Shown here one piece after another: positions 36,968-45,689 of a stretch of 64,000 nucleotides of DNA. The DNA comes from Rheinheimera sp. 4Y26 (GTDB lineage: Bacteria; Pseudomonadota; Gammaproteobacteria; Enterobacterales; Alteromonadaceae), in NCBI RefSeq assembly GCF_025245835.1, contig NZ_JAOBWS010000001.1, positions 124,001 through 188,000 on the forward strand. The letters are read 5' to 3'. The stretch's first letter is position 1. The number at the start of each line of letters is the position of its first letter. The position numbers and the translations under genes were made by a program. The notes under the pieces were generated by a model. That model saw nothing but the letters and a program-made list of their open reading frames with translations, was not told the origin of the DNA and did no database searches.

Positions 36968-38029
36968 ATGGATTCTTTATCACAAATTGCGCTGGGCGCC
37001 GCCGTCAGTATTGCGGTATTTCGCCGCAGGCAGCCGCTCTGGCAGTCGGCAGCCCTAGGGGCAGTGCTTGGCACTTTGCCGGATCTGGATGTGCTGATCC
37101 AGCATGGTGACCCTATTTCAGACATGACACTGCACCGCACTGAAAGCCATTCGTTGTTTTATCTGACCTTGTTATCCCCTTTGCTGGCCTGGTTCTGGCT
37201 GAAAATCAGCCGCAGTGGTGGCAGCTTCCGGCGGGCGCTGCTTGGCGTCTGGCTGGTACTGATTACCCATCCGCTGTTGGACACGCTGACCATTTATGGC
37301 ACTCAGCTGTTGTTGCCCTTTACCGATTATCCCTTTGGGATAGGGTCGGTGTTTGTAATAGATCCGCTTTATACCTTGCTGCTGCTATTCGGGCTGATGT
37401 TCACTTTGCTGAAGAAAAATCTACTCTGGAATCAGCTTGGCCTGGTATTCAGCTGTGGTTATCTGTTGTTTGGGATGGGTGCGCAGCAATGGGTACAGCA
37501 ACGGGTTGAACAACAGTTGCCAGCGCAGCAGGGGAAGGTGCTGGTTAGTGCCGCGCCTTTTAATACTTTATTGTGGCGGGTGTTGTGGGTACAGCCTGAG
37601 CAATACAGCGAGGCTTATGTGTCGTTATTGGACCCGAAACAGCAGATCCAGTGGCAACATTATCCGCGTCAGCCAGAGCTTATCCGTCAGTGGCAGCTGC
37701 AAACTCAGGTGGCCAGAATTGCCTGGTTCAGCCATGGGTTTTTCCAGTTAACACAGCAGCCAGGGCAGCTGGTATTAACCGACTTACGGCTTGGGCTGGA
37801 GCCTGGTTACAGCTTCCGTTTTGTGTTAACACACAATGACCAGGGCGAAGTGACCAACGTCACACAGCTGGACAGGCCGCCGGCTGATAGCCACAGTCTG
37901 CGCTGGTTATGGCAAAGAGTACAGGGAGAAACACAGCAGACACTGGCGCAGTATCTGGCGGCAACTGAAGCTACAGCTGCCGCCGCAGGCGACAAGGCAA
38001 AAGTATCGCAGGGCAAAGCAGCAGACTAA
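36968..38029 (+). CDS. YdjM-type membrane-bound metal-dependent hydrolase
   Basis: 353 residues. The family start MDSLSQIALGAAVSIAVF is followed by LGTLPDLDVLI, the HRTESHSLFYL histidine cluster and LITHPLLDTLTIYGTQLL, the putative metal ligands (H, D, H, H, D) of the YdjM/LexA-regulated hydrolase family. Four or five membrane helices occupy the first 170 residues; the C-terminal half is soluble. Its substrate is unknown. Spacing to the remnant upstream is short, so its promoter lies at the edge of the deleted region. Confidence 0.88.
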   Translation: MDSLSQIALGAAVSIAVFRRRQPLWQSAALGAVLGTLPDLDVLIQHGDPISDMTLHRTESHSLFYLTLLSPLLAWFWLKISRSGGSFRRALLGVWLVLITHPLLDTLTIYGTQLLLPFTDYPFGIGSVFVIDPLYTLLLLFGLMFTLLKKNLLWNQLGLVFSCGYLLFGMGAQQWVQQRVEQQLPAQQGKVLVSAAPFNTLLWRVLWVQPEQYSEAYVSLLDPKQQIQWQHYPRQPELIRQWQLQTQVARIAWFSHGFFQLTQQPGQLVLTDLRLGLEPGYSFRFVLTHNDQGEVTNVTQLDRPPADSHSLRWLWQRVQGETQQTLAQYLAATEATAAAAGDKAKVSQGKAAD

Positions 38030-38050
38030 CAAAAACAGCCTGGCGCAGCT

Positions 38051-38797
38051 TTATTTCACCCAGCGAAAAGCTCTTAACAGCTCGGCCATCACATGCCCGG
38101 TATACCAGCGGCCATGGGACAGGATCAGCCTTTTTGGTTGCCAGGCCAGCATTTGCAACACGGCGCTGCGTAACGAGCCTTTGTGATGGCGGAAACGCCA
38201 GCGCAAATCCAGCGGCGCTTTACCGTCTGGGTCCACATTGCCAGCCAGCCAGAACAAAGGCCGACTCCAGAGTGGACATTTATCCAGTTCAAAATTTTCA
38301 ATCAGACAGGCCAGGATCAGGGTTTTACTGGATGGATGAAAAAATACGGTTTCCTGATGGCCTGAACTCTGATGGGCGGCGCCAGCCTTGACCAGTAAAA
38401 AGCGCACTTCAGCGGGCCAGGCAGCAGCGGCAAGACTATCCGGGGCAAAACCCAGCTGATAGTCCGCCTGTAGCGTCAGATGGCGCGACAATGCCCTTTG
38501 TTGCACTGCAGGTGGTAACCAAACCAGTGCATCAGGGCAAGCCTGTTGCCATTCTTGCAGATAGGCATAATGCAGCCAGTTGGGCGTAACCAAATGTTGT
38601 ATCGGCCCCAGTTGTTGCACCTGAGCCAATAATTGTGGCCGGAAGGCAACGGGCGCATGCAGCCAGATGCCACCGTTCTCCAGCCGGATAATGGTCATCC
38701 GGGTAGGAAAAGGCAGGCCAAAATAGGAAACCGCCGGGCCATCAGCCAGCCAGATATTGTCGGCAACAGGTTTTAATACAAAAAGCGGCGGATACAT
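38051..38797 (-). CDS. DUF4336 family protein
   Basis: 248 residues from the ATG at 38797 (AGGA upstream; a 13-codon longer frame is not needed). It reads like a metallo-beta-lactamase-derived fold without the canonical HxHxDH motif: NIWLADGP, RMTIIRLENGGIWLHAPV, IQHLVTPNWLHYAYLQEWQQACP, and a late RLILSHGRW. This matches DUF4336, usually of unknown function. It converges on the YdjM-type gene. Confidence 0.8.
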   Translation of the reverse strand: MYPPLFVLKPVADNIWLADGPAVSYFGLPFPTRMTIIRLENGGIWLHAPVAFRPQLLAQVQQLGPIQHLVTPNWLHYAYLQEWQQACPDALVWLPPAVQQRALSRHLTLQADYQLGFAPDSLAAAAWPAEVRFLLVKAGAAHQSSGHQETVFFHPSSKTLILACLIENFELDKCPLWSRPLFWLAGNVDPDGKAPLDLRWRFRHHKGSLRSAVLQMLAWQPKRLILSHGRWYTGHVMAELLRAFRWVK

Positions 38798-38991
38798 AAC
38801 ACAGTCCTTGTGCGGCGAGGCTACGCCGTTATTCAAGCGGAACTTCGGGCCGGCCGCAACAAAACAATGTAATCAATGTAAATAAAATGATTTAATTTGT
38901 TGAAATGCATTGTGTTTCTAAAGCAGGGTGCGCTGGACAGTCTGTGCTGACAACCTATGCTTAAGGTTAAGCTGTGGCCGGAGACACAACA

Positions 38992-39726
38992 ATGCGCAGT
39001 TTGGTTTTGGTAATACTACTTTACTGTTCCAGCGTGCAGGCAGCGTCTTTGCAGCTGGTGACAGAAATCTTTCCTCCTTATCAACAACTTGACCAAAACG
39101 GCCGCTTAACAGGTTGGTCGGCGGCTTTGGTTGAACAGTTATTTGCCCAGGCCGGGTTGCCTTACCAGCCCCAGGTACTGCCCTGGCCACGTGCGCTGAA
39201 AATGGCGCAGACCCAGCCCAATACGGTCATTTTTTCGTTGTTACAAACCGATGCCAGACTGGCGGAGTTCAGGTGGTTGGTGCCGCTGTGCCCGATGCGG
39301 GTGTCGTTTTATACCAGTGCCAACCGCTCTGATGTAAACCCGGTCAATCTGGTGCAGGCGCGCCGCTTTATTGTTGGCGTGGAACAAGGTCATGCTAATT
39401 ATAAGTTTCTGCGGGACAATGGTTTTCGTGAGTCAAAAAATCTGGTGGTGGTCGGGCAAAATCATCAGCTTAACAATATGCTGGCATTAAAAAGAGTGGA
39501 TCTGATCCTGGCTTCGGAGAACTATGTGGCACAGCTTAAGGTTGCCCCCGGTGCTGTGCCGCTGCGAAAAGTGTTTACCGTGGAGGCCTTGCAGCGCACT
39601 TTGTTTCTGGCTGCTCATAAAAAAACTGCGGTGGAACTGACACAGGTTTTACTGCAGGCCTATCAACAGCTGAAACAACAAGGGCGCTTTCAGTGTCCGC
39701 CGCAGGACAGTGCGACAGCTCAGTGA
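38992..39726 (+). CDS. Periplasmic solute-binding family 3-like protein
   Basis: 244 residues from the ATG at 38992 (CGGAG eight bases upstream). The signal peptide is SLVLVILLYCSSVQAAS. Solute-binding family 3 features are LVTEIFPPYQQLDQNGRLTGWSAALVEQL, LPWPRALKMAQTQPNTVIFSL and FIVGVEQGHANYKFL. No permease or ATPase is nearby. Such orphan proteins are common in Alteromonadales and may feed sensors. Confidence 0.82.
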   Translation: MRSLVLVILLYCSSVQAASLQLVTEIFPPYQQLDQNGRLTGWSAALVEQLFAQAGLPYQPQVLPWPRALKMAQTQPNTVIFSLLQTDARLAEFRWLVPLCPMRVSFYTSANRSDVNPVNLVQARRFIVGVEQGHANYKFLRDNGFRESKNLVVVGQNHQLNNMLALKRVDLILASENYVAQLKVAPGAVPLRKVFTVEALQRTLFLAAHKKTAVELTQVLLQAYQQLKQQGRFQCPPQDSATAQ

Positions 39727-41178
39727 TTAGGTGCGGTTCCACAGGTTCTGATTTTTGAGCAGGGTAAAAAACTCATCCGGTCCCCAGCATTTTGGGATCA
39801 GGTCCATCTTGCTGCGTTCTTCAAAGTTTGACACCAGTTTGCTGAGGATTTCCTTCAGCCTTTCTTCGCTCATCCGTTCCAGTTTTTTCTGCGCTTGCGG
39901 AAAATACAGATTGTTGTCGCGTTTCACCACCAGGTTGCTGCCGGCATGGGTGTAATTCAGATTGCGGGTCACCACCCGGCAGCCCGGTTGATCGCTTTCG
40001 GCCGGATACAGGCTGTTGACGATGGCATATTCGTATCTGTCCAAATCTTTTTGATCAGAGTCTTTTGGAATATAGGTAATACCATAACCCTGCGGGAAAT
40101 CACCGGTGATCTGCAGCAGACTGTCCACTATGGCAGCAGGGTACCAGCCTTTGGCCACACCGGCTCTGAGTACTGCTGCCACTTTCGGCAGCTGGTCATA
40201 ACGGTAGTTTTGTTTGCTCGGCAGTACCACTGAAACATAAACCTGGGGTATTTTTAACAGATTGCCAATACCATCTTCAGGTTGAATGGCTTCTTTAAGT
40301 AAGTGGCTGATAAACAGCTGTTTATCTTGTTCCTGCAGATTAAAACGGTCGCGCTCGGTTTTGGAATTACCAATATAGGTATCCAGTCCCAGGCCGTTTT
40401 TCAGATAGTCCTGGCTTTGTTCATAGCTGATGCGCAGTAACTCTTGCCGCTCTTCACTGGTCAGGGTGCGGAACTCGTCCAGGTCGCCGTTTTCACCCAA
40501 TAAAATTTGCCGGGCTGCCGGGTGTTGCAGACCAATATCCTGCAGCAATACGGCCATCACCAGCGGAATTTGAATTTCTTCCAGATAAGGCGAATACAGC
40601 AGGTCGGTTTGTTCGGATTTTTGTTGTTCCGTGTCCAAAACTTTATTCAGCACATATCGGTTTTTAATTTGCTGATCGGCCAGCAGCTGGTCCAGCAACA
40701 GTACCGCCAATATGGCTTTGTAGGCATGTTTGTGCCGCTGGTTAATTTGCGGCACCTGCCGGCCTTTGGTCGGCGAAATCAACTGGATGGTGCCGAGGGC
40801 GCGGGCGGCCTGTACACGGATTTCCTGTGGGCTATCACCTTCGAGCAGATGCAGCAGCTGGCGGGCCACCTGTTTTAAATTACGGATGCGATCGAGCCGG
40901 TAATCCTGTTGCAACCGGCGTTTTTCTTTCAGCTGGGCCCGAACTTCGCTGAGCAGCTGTGCTGCTTTGCCGCTGCTTTTGCCAGAGCCTTCCTGTTTTT
41001 CTGCCAGTTCCTGCTCGCGTTGTTCGAGCTTGGCAATTTCCTGCACTTCAGGCGATGAAAAATACTGGTTGGCCTGCTCATAAATAGAGTCTCTGCGAGC
41101 AGTGACATCATAAATTTTGCTCAGCAGATCTTTAATGTTTTTGGTGGCGGCGGTATTACCAAACTGAGATTGATTCAT
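39727..41178 (-). CDS. Hypothetical protein with degenerate HD-GYP-like features
   Basis: 483 residues from the ATG at 41178 (AGGA upstream). A long N-terminal coiled coil spans about residues 25-120 (EIAKLEQREQELAEKQ, AQLKEKRRLQQDYRL). The middle has RHKHAYKAILAVLLLDQLL and VMAVLLQDIGLQHPAARQILLG, placed like the HD motif of HD-GYP domains but with Q where the histidine should be. Later VLPSKQNYRYDQLPKVAAVLRAG resembles the HD-GYP C-terminal helices. I infer a catalytically dead relative; this is weak. It has no signal or membrane segment. Confidence 0.65.
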   Translation of the reverse strand: MNQSQFGNTAATKNIKDLLSKIYDVTARRDSIYEQANQYFSSPEVQEIAKLEQREQELAEKQEGSGKSSGKAAQLLSEVRAQLKEKRRLQQDYRLDRIRNLKQVARQLLHLLEGDSPQEIRVQAARALGTIQLISPTKGRQVPQINQRHKHAYKAILAVLLLDQLLADQQIKNRYVLNKVLDTEQQKSEQTDLLYSPYLEEIQIPLVMAVLLQDIGLQHPAARQILLGENGDLDEFRTLTSEERQELLRISYEQSQDYLKNGLGLDTYIGNSKTERDRFNLQEQDKQLFISHLLKEAIQPEDGIGNLLKIPQVYVSVVLPSKQNYRYDQLPKVAAVLRAGVAKGWYPAAIVDSLLQITGDFPQGYGITYIPKDSDQKDLDRYEYAIVNSLYPAESDQPGCRVVTRNLNYTHAGSNLVVKRDNNLYFPQAQKKLERMSEERLKEILSKLVSNFEERSKMDLIPKCWGPDEFFTLLKNQNLWNRT

Positions 41179-41400
41179 CCACTGAGGTCCTTGCACTCAA
41201 AGCCTACAACAAAGTCCGTGCTTTGCGACTGCTGCGGTGTTGTGCCACAGAGTTCACTAACTCTAGTCTTGTTTTTGTTTGATGCCAGTTATCACAAGAA
41301 ACAAAATATACCGCAATACGTCAGCTGCAAAAAAGGGAATTCGACAAATTCTGTAAAAGTTGCTTTGCTGTAACAAGGAGTTAGCAACACTGAGGTAAAG

Positions 41401-42486
41401 ATGCGGATAGCAGTGATAGGCGGCGGCATTAACGGGCTGGCCAGTGCATGGCAGCTGGCGTTGGCCGGGCATCAGGTGGAGCTGTTTGAGCGGGATGCGC
41501 TGATGCAGGCCACCAGCGCCGCTTCCAGCAAATTGTTGCATGGTGGTTTGCGTTATCTGGAGCAGGGCCATGTACGGCTGGTGCAGGAAGCGCTTCGCGA
41601 GCGGCGCTGGTGGATCAAAAAAGCTCCCAGATTAACCCGGCGTTTACCTATTCTGTATCCAATTTATCAGGATGGCCGCAGACCACGCTGGCAACTGAAA
41701 ATTGGCCTCTGGTTATACGACTTTTTATCCGGACGCAAAGGCATAGGCCGCCATCGCTGGTTAACCCAAACGCAGCTGTTACGCTGCAGTCCGGAGTTAA
41801 ATCCTGAGGGGCTCACCGGCGGTTATTTATTTTTTGATGGCCAGATGCAGGATCAGCAATTAGGGCTCTGGGTGGCGGCGCAGGCCGAAAAAAAAGGTGT
41901 AAAAATTCATCAGCATAGTCCTGTTGCTGCAGTCAGGGCCAATGGTGCGCTGCAACTGCAAGGCAGTAGCGACTGGCTGCAGTTTGACCGTGTGATTAAT
42001 GTGGCCGGCCCCTGGAGTAATCAGTTGCTGGAGCAATCCGGCCTTGTGGTCCAGCAGCAACTGGATTTGGTGCGTGGCAGCCATTTATTACTGCCGCCTG
42101 TCAGCAAATACGGCCATATGCTGGAAGTGCCTGGTGAAAACCGTATTGTGTTTGTGTTGCCTTATCAGGGCCAAACCTTGCTGGGCACCACAGAAGTGCG
42201 GCAAAGCCTGGCCGAACCTATTGCCTGCAGTCACGACGAAAGAGCTTATCTGCTGGATGTTTATAACCATTATTTTGTCACCAGTCGCAATGCCGCCGAT
42301 ATTATCCGCGAATTTGCCGGGGTGCGGCCTTTGCTGGGTGGCAGTGCCGATGCCAGCAGCGCCAGCCGGGAATACAGCATGCACTGGCAACAGCAGCTAC
42401 TCACTGTCACTGGCGGTAAATGGACAACAGCCCGGGCTTTGGCGCAGCAAGTGGTGCAACAGGTGTTATTGTCGGGTAAAAATTAA
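41401..42486 (+). CDS. FAD-dependent oxidoreductase, GlpD-like
   Basis: 361 residues. The dinucleotide-binding start IAVIGGGINGLASAWQLALAG is followed by SSKLLHGGLRYLEQGHVRLVQEAL, a signature of aerobic glycerol-3-phosphate dehydrogenases, and near the end FAGVRPLLGG and TGGKWTTARALA. It lacks the roughly 130-residue C-terminal domain of GlpD (about 500 residues), so it is a short variant whose substrate may differ. GAGG lies five bases before the ATG. It is followed by the ECF sigma gene. Confidence 0.85.
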   Translation: MRIAVIGGGINGLASAWQLALAGHQVELFERDALMQATSAASSKLLHGGLRYLEQGHVRLVQEALRERRWWIKKAPRLTRRLPILYPIYQDGRRPRWQLKIGLWLYDFLSGRKGIGRHRWLTQTQLLRCSPELNPEGLTGGYLFFDGQMQDQQLGLWVAAQAEKKGVKIHQHSPVAAVRANGALQLQGSSDWLQFDRVINVAGPWSNQLLEQSGLVVQQQLDLVRGSHLLLPPVSKYGHMLEVPGENRIVFVLPYQGQTLLGTTEVRQSLAEPIACSHDERAYLLDVYNHYFVTSRNAADIIREFAGVRPLLGGSADASSASREYSMHWQQQLLTVTGGKWTTARALAQQVVQQVLLSGKN

Positions 42487-42544
42487 CCTGAAGTTGCAGC
42501 TGCTGCCGGGCGCCTACAGCTGCAACAAATTTTTTTACCGGGCG

Positions 42545-42586
42545 TGAACCTCAGGCTTTGCTGCCTCGTCTTGAGTACAGGTTCAC
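42545..42586 (+). promoter_or_regulatory. ECF-type promoter of the second sigma operon
   Basis: TGAACC (42545-42550), 16 bases, CGTC (42567-42570) is the canonical ECF promoter layout. It lies 42 bp before the sigma ATG, so the factor probably drives its own gene. GTGAACCT at 42544-42551 is repeated inverted as AGGTTCAC at 42579-42586. Confidence 0.5.
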
Positions 42587-42611
42587 ATCAGCGCGACAAA
42601 AAAAGGACAGC

Positions 42612-43145
42612 ATGACCAAAGCACAACTGGATTTATTGGTGCTGGCCTGGCAGGACGGCCGCTCTGAAGCTTTTGTATTGTTGTATCAGTTTTATCAGCC
42701 AAAACTTTGTCATTTTGCGGCTTATTTACTGGGAAACACTGCAGTTGCTGAAGATTTAGTGCAAAACGTCTGGTTAAAACTCAGCCGTCGTTTGCAGCGG
42801 CTGGAAGATCCAAGGCTGTTTGCCAGTTGGTTATACAAAGCGGTGCGCTGGGAAGTGCTGGACTGGCAAAAAAGCGCCAGTCAGCGCCGGCAAGTGCCGC
42901 TGGATGAAACAACTGAGGCTTTGTTGTGGTATACGCCGGCCGAACAGGATCCTGGTTTATATCAGGCCATTGCTAGCCTGGCGCCTGCGGAACAACTGGT
43001 GCTGTTGCTGCATTATTTTCATCAGTGTGAGCTGACAGAAATTGCGCTGATCCTGAACCTTCCAACCGGCACGGTAAAATCGCGGTTATTCCGTGCCCGC
43101 CAGCAACTGAAACAACAGCTCGACGGAGATTTTGATGAATCATAA
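42612..43145 (+). CDS. ECF-family RNA polymerase sigma factor
   Basis: 177 residues from the ATG at 42612 (AGGA upstream). Region 2: FVLLYQFYQPKLCHFAAYLLGNTAVAEDLVQNVWLKL and FASWLYKAVRWEVLDWQK. Region 4: PAEQLVLLLHYFHQCELTEIALIL, then NLPTGTVKSRLFRARQQLKQQL. The stop overlaps the next gene by eleven bases. It is the second sigma/membrane pair in the window; the partners of the two are unrelated. Confidence 0.9.
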   Translation: MTKAQLDLLVLAWQDGRSEAFVLLYQFYQPKLCHFAAYLLGNTAVAEDLVQNVWLKLSRRLQRLEDPRLFASWLYKAVRWEVLDWQKSASQRRQVPLDETTEALLWYTPAEQDPGLYQAIASLAPAEQLVLLLHYFHQCELTEIALILNLPTGTVKSRLFRARQQLKQQLDGDFDES

Positions 43146-43524
43146 ACAACAAGCGGAAGAATTGGCTACGCAGGCTTATCAGCTGGACAAGCTGATGCGG
43201 GAAGAACAGGGTTTAATGCCGTTGATCCAATCCGGCTTTCGCGGTGGTTTAAAACCTTTAATGATCCTGGCTTATCTGTTGGCGTTGTTGCTGACGGTCG
43301 CCATCGTTTTTTGTGCTTATCAGTTTTTCACTGTGGAAGCGGCACAACAGAACTTCTGGGGTTTTTGTCTGCTATTGGCCTTTCAGGCGCAGGTAGGCAC
43401 CAAAATCTGGATCTGGCTGGAAATGAACAGGGCATCCACAGTGCGGGAACTGAAAAGAGTGGAACTGGCGTTGGCACAGCTGCAGGCGCAAGGTCTGGCA
43501 AAGGCGCCAGCAGCTGAGCGCTAA
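43135..43524 (+). CDS. DUF6768-type membrane partner of the ECF sigma factor
   Basis: 129 residues from the ATG at 43135 (GGAG six bases upstream). After a 40-residue soluble N-terminus come two membrane segments (LMILAYLLALLLTVAIVFCAY and FWGFCLLLAFQAQVG), then TKIWIWLEMNRASTVRELKRVELALAQL, the pattern I associate with DUF6768. These small proteins occur next to ECF sigma genes and may act as anti-sigma factors. A bidirectional terminator follows. Confidence 0.75.
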   Translation: MNHKQQAEELATQAYQLDKLMREEQGLMPLIQSGFRGGLKPLMILAYLLALLLTVAIVFCAYQFFTVEAAQQNFWGFCLLLAFQAQVGTKIWIWLEMNRASTVRELKRVELALAQLQAQGLAKAPAAER

Positions 43525-43538
43525 GCATACCGGCAACA

Positions 43539-43566
43539 AAAAAGGCAGCTTTTAAGCTGCCTTTTG
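43539..43566. terminator. Bidirectional terminator between the sigma operon and argA
   Basis: Arms AAAAGGCAGCTT and its complement with a tight loop; A's to the left and T's to the right. Confidence 0.8.
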
Positions 43567-43569
43567 TTG

Positions 43570-44892
43570 TTAAGTTAAATCCAATGCCAGAATTTTGGAG
43601 CGGCGCTGATAGTTATACAGCTGCTGTTTTTTCGCCGGTAAATCTTCGACGTTTTTCAGCTCAAAACCGTGTTCTAAAAACCAGTGAATACTGCGGGTGG
43701 TCAGTGCAAACAGGGTTTTGTATTTACGCTGGCGCGCCAGCTGAATAATGTTTTTTAACAACAAGGTGCCGCGGTCGGCGTCACGGTAATTTGGATGCAC
43801 CGCCAGGCAGGCAAATTCACCGACGTTTTCTTCCGGAAACGGATATAACGCCGCGCAGCCAATCACTAAACCGTCGCGCTCTATCAGCACAAACTGGTCA
43901 ATTTCCATTTCCAGCTGTTCGCGCGAACGGCGCACCAGTAAGCCCTGTTGTTCCAGCGGCCGGATCAAATCCAGAATACCGCCGATGTCGTTAATAGTGG
44001 CGCCACGCAGCCGTTCCGCCGCCTCGGTAACAATCTGGGTACCAATACCGTCGCGCGAGAACAGCTCCTGCAACAAAGCACCATTGACGCTGTTACTAAC
44101 CAGGTGGCAACGTGGAATACCAGCGCGGCTGGCGCTGATGGCTGCATGTAAAAAGGCCAGAGTGGCAGTGCAGGCGCCCGGTTGTTGTTCCATTTGCTGC
44201 ATAATCACTTCAGCGTCATTGGGCATCAGTTCGGCAATAATTTCGCCTTCTGCATCAACAATACCGCCAATGTCGGTAAAACCAATCATTTTGTCGGCAC
44301 GCAGTTTAATCGCCACCTGAGTGGCAATTTCTTCGGCGGTCAGGTTAAAACTTTCGCCCGTGACAGATGCCGCCACCGGCCCCATCAGCACAATACAGTT
44401 TTGGTCGAGCTGACGGCGGATACCGGCCACGTCAATACGGCGCACCCGGCCACTGTGGTGATAATCCACCCCTTCATCCACACCCAAAGGCTGGGCAATG
44501 ACAAAGTTGCCGCTGACCACGTTGATCTGGGCGTTATGCATAGGGGTGTTAGACAAACTCATTGACAAACGGGCGGTGATATCCAGCTGCAAAGCGCCGG
44601 CCACTTGTTTAATCAGTTTAAAAGAGTCGTCGTCTGTGACTCTGATCCTGTTGTGGTATTGTGCCAATAAACCATGTTGCTCCAGCGCCTGGTTAATTTG
44701 TGGCCTGGCGCCATACACCAGCACTATCTTAATGCCAAGGCTGTTCAGCAAAGCAATGTCATTGATAATACTGCGAAAACCGGGTTGGATCATGGCCTCA
44801 CCGCCCAGCATCACCACAAAGGTTTTGCCACGGTGTGCATTAACATAAGGGGCCGACTGGCGAAATCCATCAACAATTTCAGTGGTACGCAC
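43570..44892 (-). CDS. argA: Amino-acid N-acetyltransferase (N-acetylglutamate synthase)
   Basis: 440 residues, beginning at GTG. The amino-acid-kinase-like domain (about 1-290) contains [15 protein letters not shown] and [17 protein letters not shown]; the GNAT domain (about 300-440) contains [20 protein letters not shown] and [15 protein letters not shown]. It makes N-acetylglutamate from glutamate and acetyl-CoA, the first step of arginine synthesis, and is normally inhibited by arginine through the kinase domain. It stands alone. AAGGA lies about 12 bases before the GTG, which is rather far. Confidence 0.93.
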   Translation of the reverse strand: MRTTEIVDGFRQSAPYVNAHRGKTFVVMLGGEAMIQPGFRSIINDIALLNSLGIKIVLVYGARPQINQALEQHGLLAQYHNRIRVTDDDSFKLIKQVAGALQLDITARLSMSLSNTPMHNAQINVVSGNFVIAQPLGVDEGVDYHHSGRVRRIDVAGIRRQLDQNCIVLMGPVAASVTGESFNLTAEEIATQVAIKLRADKMIGFTDIGGIVDAEGEIIAELMPNDAEVIMQQMEQQPGACTATLAFLHAAISASRAGIPRCHLVSNSVNGALLQELFSRDGIGTQIVTEAAERLRGATINDIGGILDLIRPLEQQGLLVRRSREQLEMEIDQFVLIERDGLVIGCAALYPFPEENVGEFACLAVHPNYRDADRGTLLLKNIIQLARQRKYKTLFALTTRSIHWFLEHGFELKNVEDLPAKKQQLYNYQRRSKILALDLT

Positions 44893-44920
44893 GCTCTGTT
44901 TGGTTCCTTCTGGATAAGTG

Positions 44921-44959
44921 GTTCATGTCATACAGTTTTTGCATGACAGCAGCATGAAC
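44921..44959 (-). promoter_or_regulatory. Nested inverted repeats in the argA leader
   Basis: GTTCATG (44921-44927) pairs with CATGAAC (44953-44959), and inside them GTCAT (44927-44931) pairs with ATGAC (44943-44947). It is 29 bp upstream of the argA start. It might be an operator or a leader hairpin; it does not clearly match the ARG box consensus of ArgR. Confidence 0.4.
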
Positions 44960-45021
44960 TTGAGTGTAGTGGAAAATCACCACAACAGCGCTGAGCGAAA
45001 GCTCCGCAGGCGGAAGCTGCT

Positions 45022-45183
45022 GTGGACTGGGTAAACGGCGCGTACTTTAAAACAAAAGTGGATAAATATCCAACAGAAATTTACGACAAAAAACGTGACT
45101 GCAACTGCCGTCTGCTTTGGTGGACGCCTTGGTTGTTGCTATGGATTAACCTGCCATTGTTTTTGTTGATTTATCCAGTTTAA
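45022..45183 (+). CDS. Putative 53-residue membrane microprotein
   Basis: Starts at GTG with GGAAG five bases upstream and ends in TAA. It encodes a charged N-terminus (KTKVDKYPTEIYDKKRD), a CNC cysteine pair and a single very hydrophobic segment (LLWWTPWLLLWINLPLFLL) ending IYPV. Codon choice is normal for the window and unlike random sequence. No family is recognised. It lies in the 460-bp gap between argA and the next gene. It might be a free small protein or the tail of a lost longer one: the frame is open a further eight codons upstream, to a TGA. Confidence 0.5.
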   Translation: MDWVNGAYFKTKVDKYPTEIYDKKRDCNCRLLWWTPWLLLWINLPLFLLIYPV

Positions 45184-45353
45184 TTGCATGACTATTCGTT
45201 TTGTTGTGCTGTTGCTGTTTATTAAGCACCGGATGCTGCTTTATGATCGCTTGTACTGCAAGACTGTGTTCCAATGAGTTTTAGCATAAGCGCAGCGCCT
45301 TGTGCCGTTGTCGACGGTGGGATTGCGCGCAGCGCCGCTAAAGAGGGAAAGTC

Positions 45354-45575
45354 ATGGATGCTAAAAAGTTAATTGCAATACTGTTATTGGTCGGTGGCGC
45401 GCTGGCGCTGGTGTATGGCGGTTTTAGTTACACCAAAGACAGCACTGCCTTGCAACTTGGCAGTATTGAAGTGTCAGTGGAAGAAACTAAAAGAGTGAAC
45501 GTGCCGGTGTGGGCTGGTGTTGCGGCCATGTTGGTTGGTGGTTTGTTGTTAGTGGCCGGCCGCGGCAAGTTCTAG
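45354..45575 (+). CDS. Small two-helix membrane protein
   Basis: 73 residues: helix one LIAILLLVGGALALVYGGFSY, a short loop with SIEVSVEETKRVNVPVW, and helix two AGVAAMLVGGLLLVAG. It resembles small DUF3185-like proteins but I am not sure of the family. GAGGGAAA precedes the ATG. An inverted repeat (CGCCGGT/ACCGGCG, 45587-45605) follows. Confidence 0.7.
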   Translation: MDAKKLIAILLLVGGALALVYGGFSYTKDSTALQLGSIEVSVEETKRVNVPVWAGVAAMLVGGLLLVAGRGKF

Positions 45576-45586
45576 AAAATCCCAGA

Positions 45587-45678
45587 CGCCGGTGCTAAAC
45601 CGGCGCTGGTTAACCCTGTGGCGCAGCTAAAAACACTGCTGCGCATGACCTTGTGTTTTTACTGCAGTTGAACTGCAG
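45587..45678. repeat. Three successive hairpins between converging genes
   Basis: Arms CGCCGGT/ACCGGCG at 45587-45605, GCGCAGC/GCTGCGC at 45621-45644, and CTGCAGTT/AACTGCAG at 45662-45678. They separate the small membrane protein gene from the end of the chitin operon. None has a classical T-run directly after it, though a TTTTT lies at 45656-45660. Confidence 0.5.
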
Positions 45679-45689
45679 GGCGAGCCATG

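Noticed and set aside
45188-45277. 29-codon plus-strand ORF after the microprotein
   Set aside because: No ribosome site and too short to judge.
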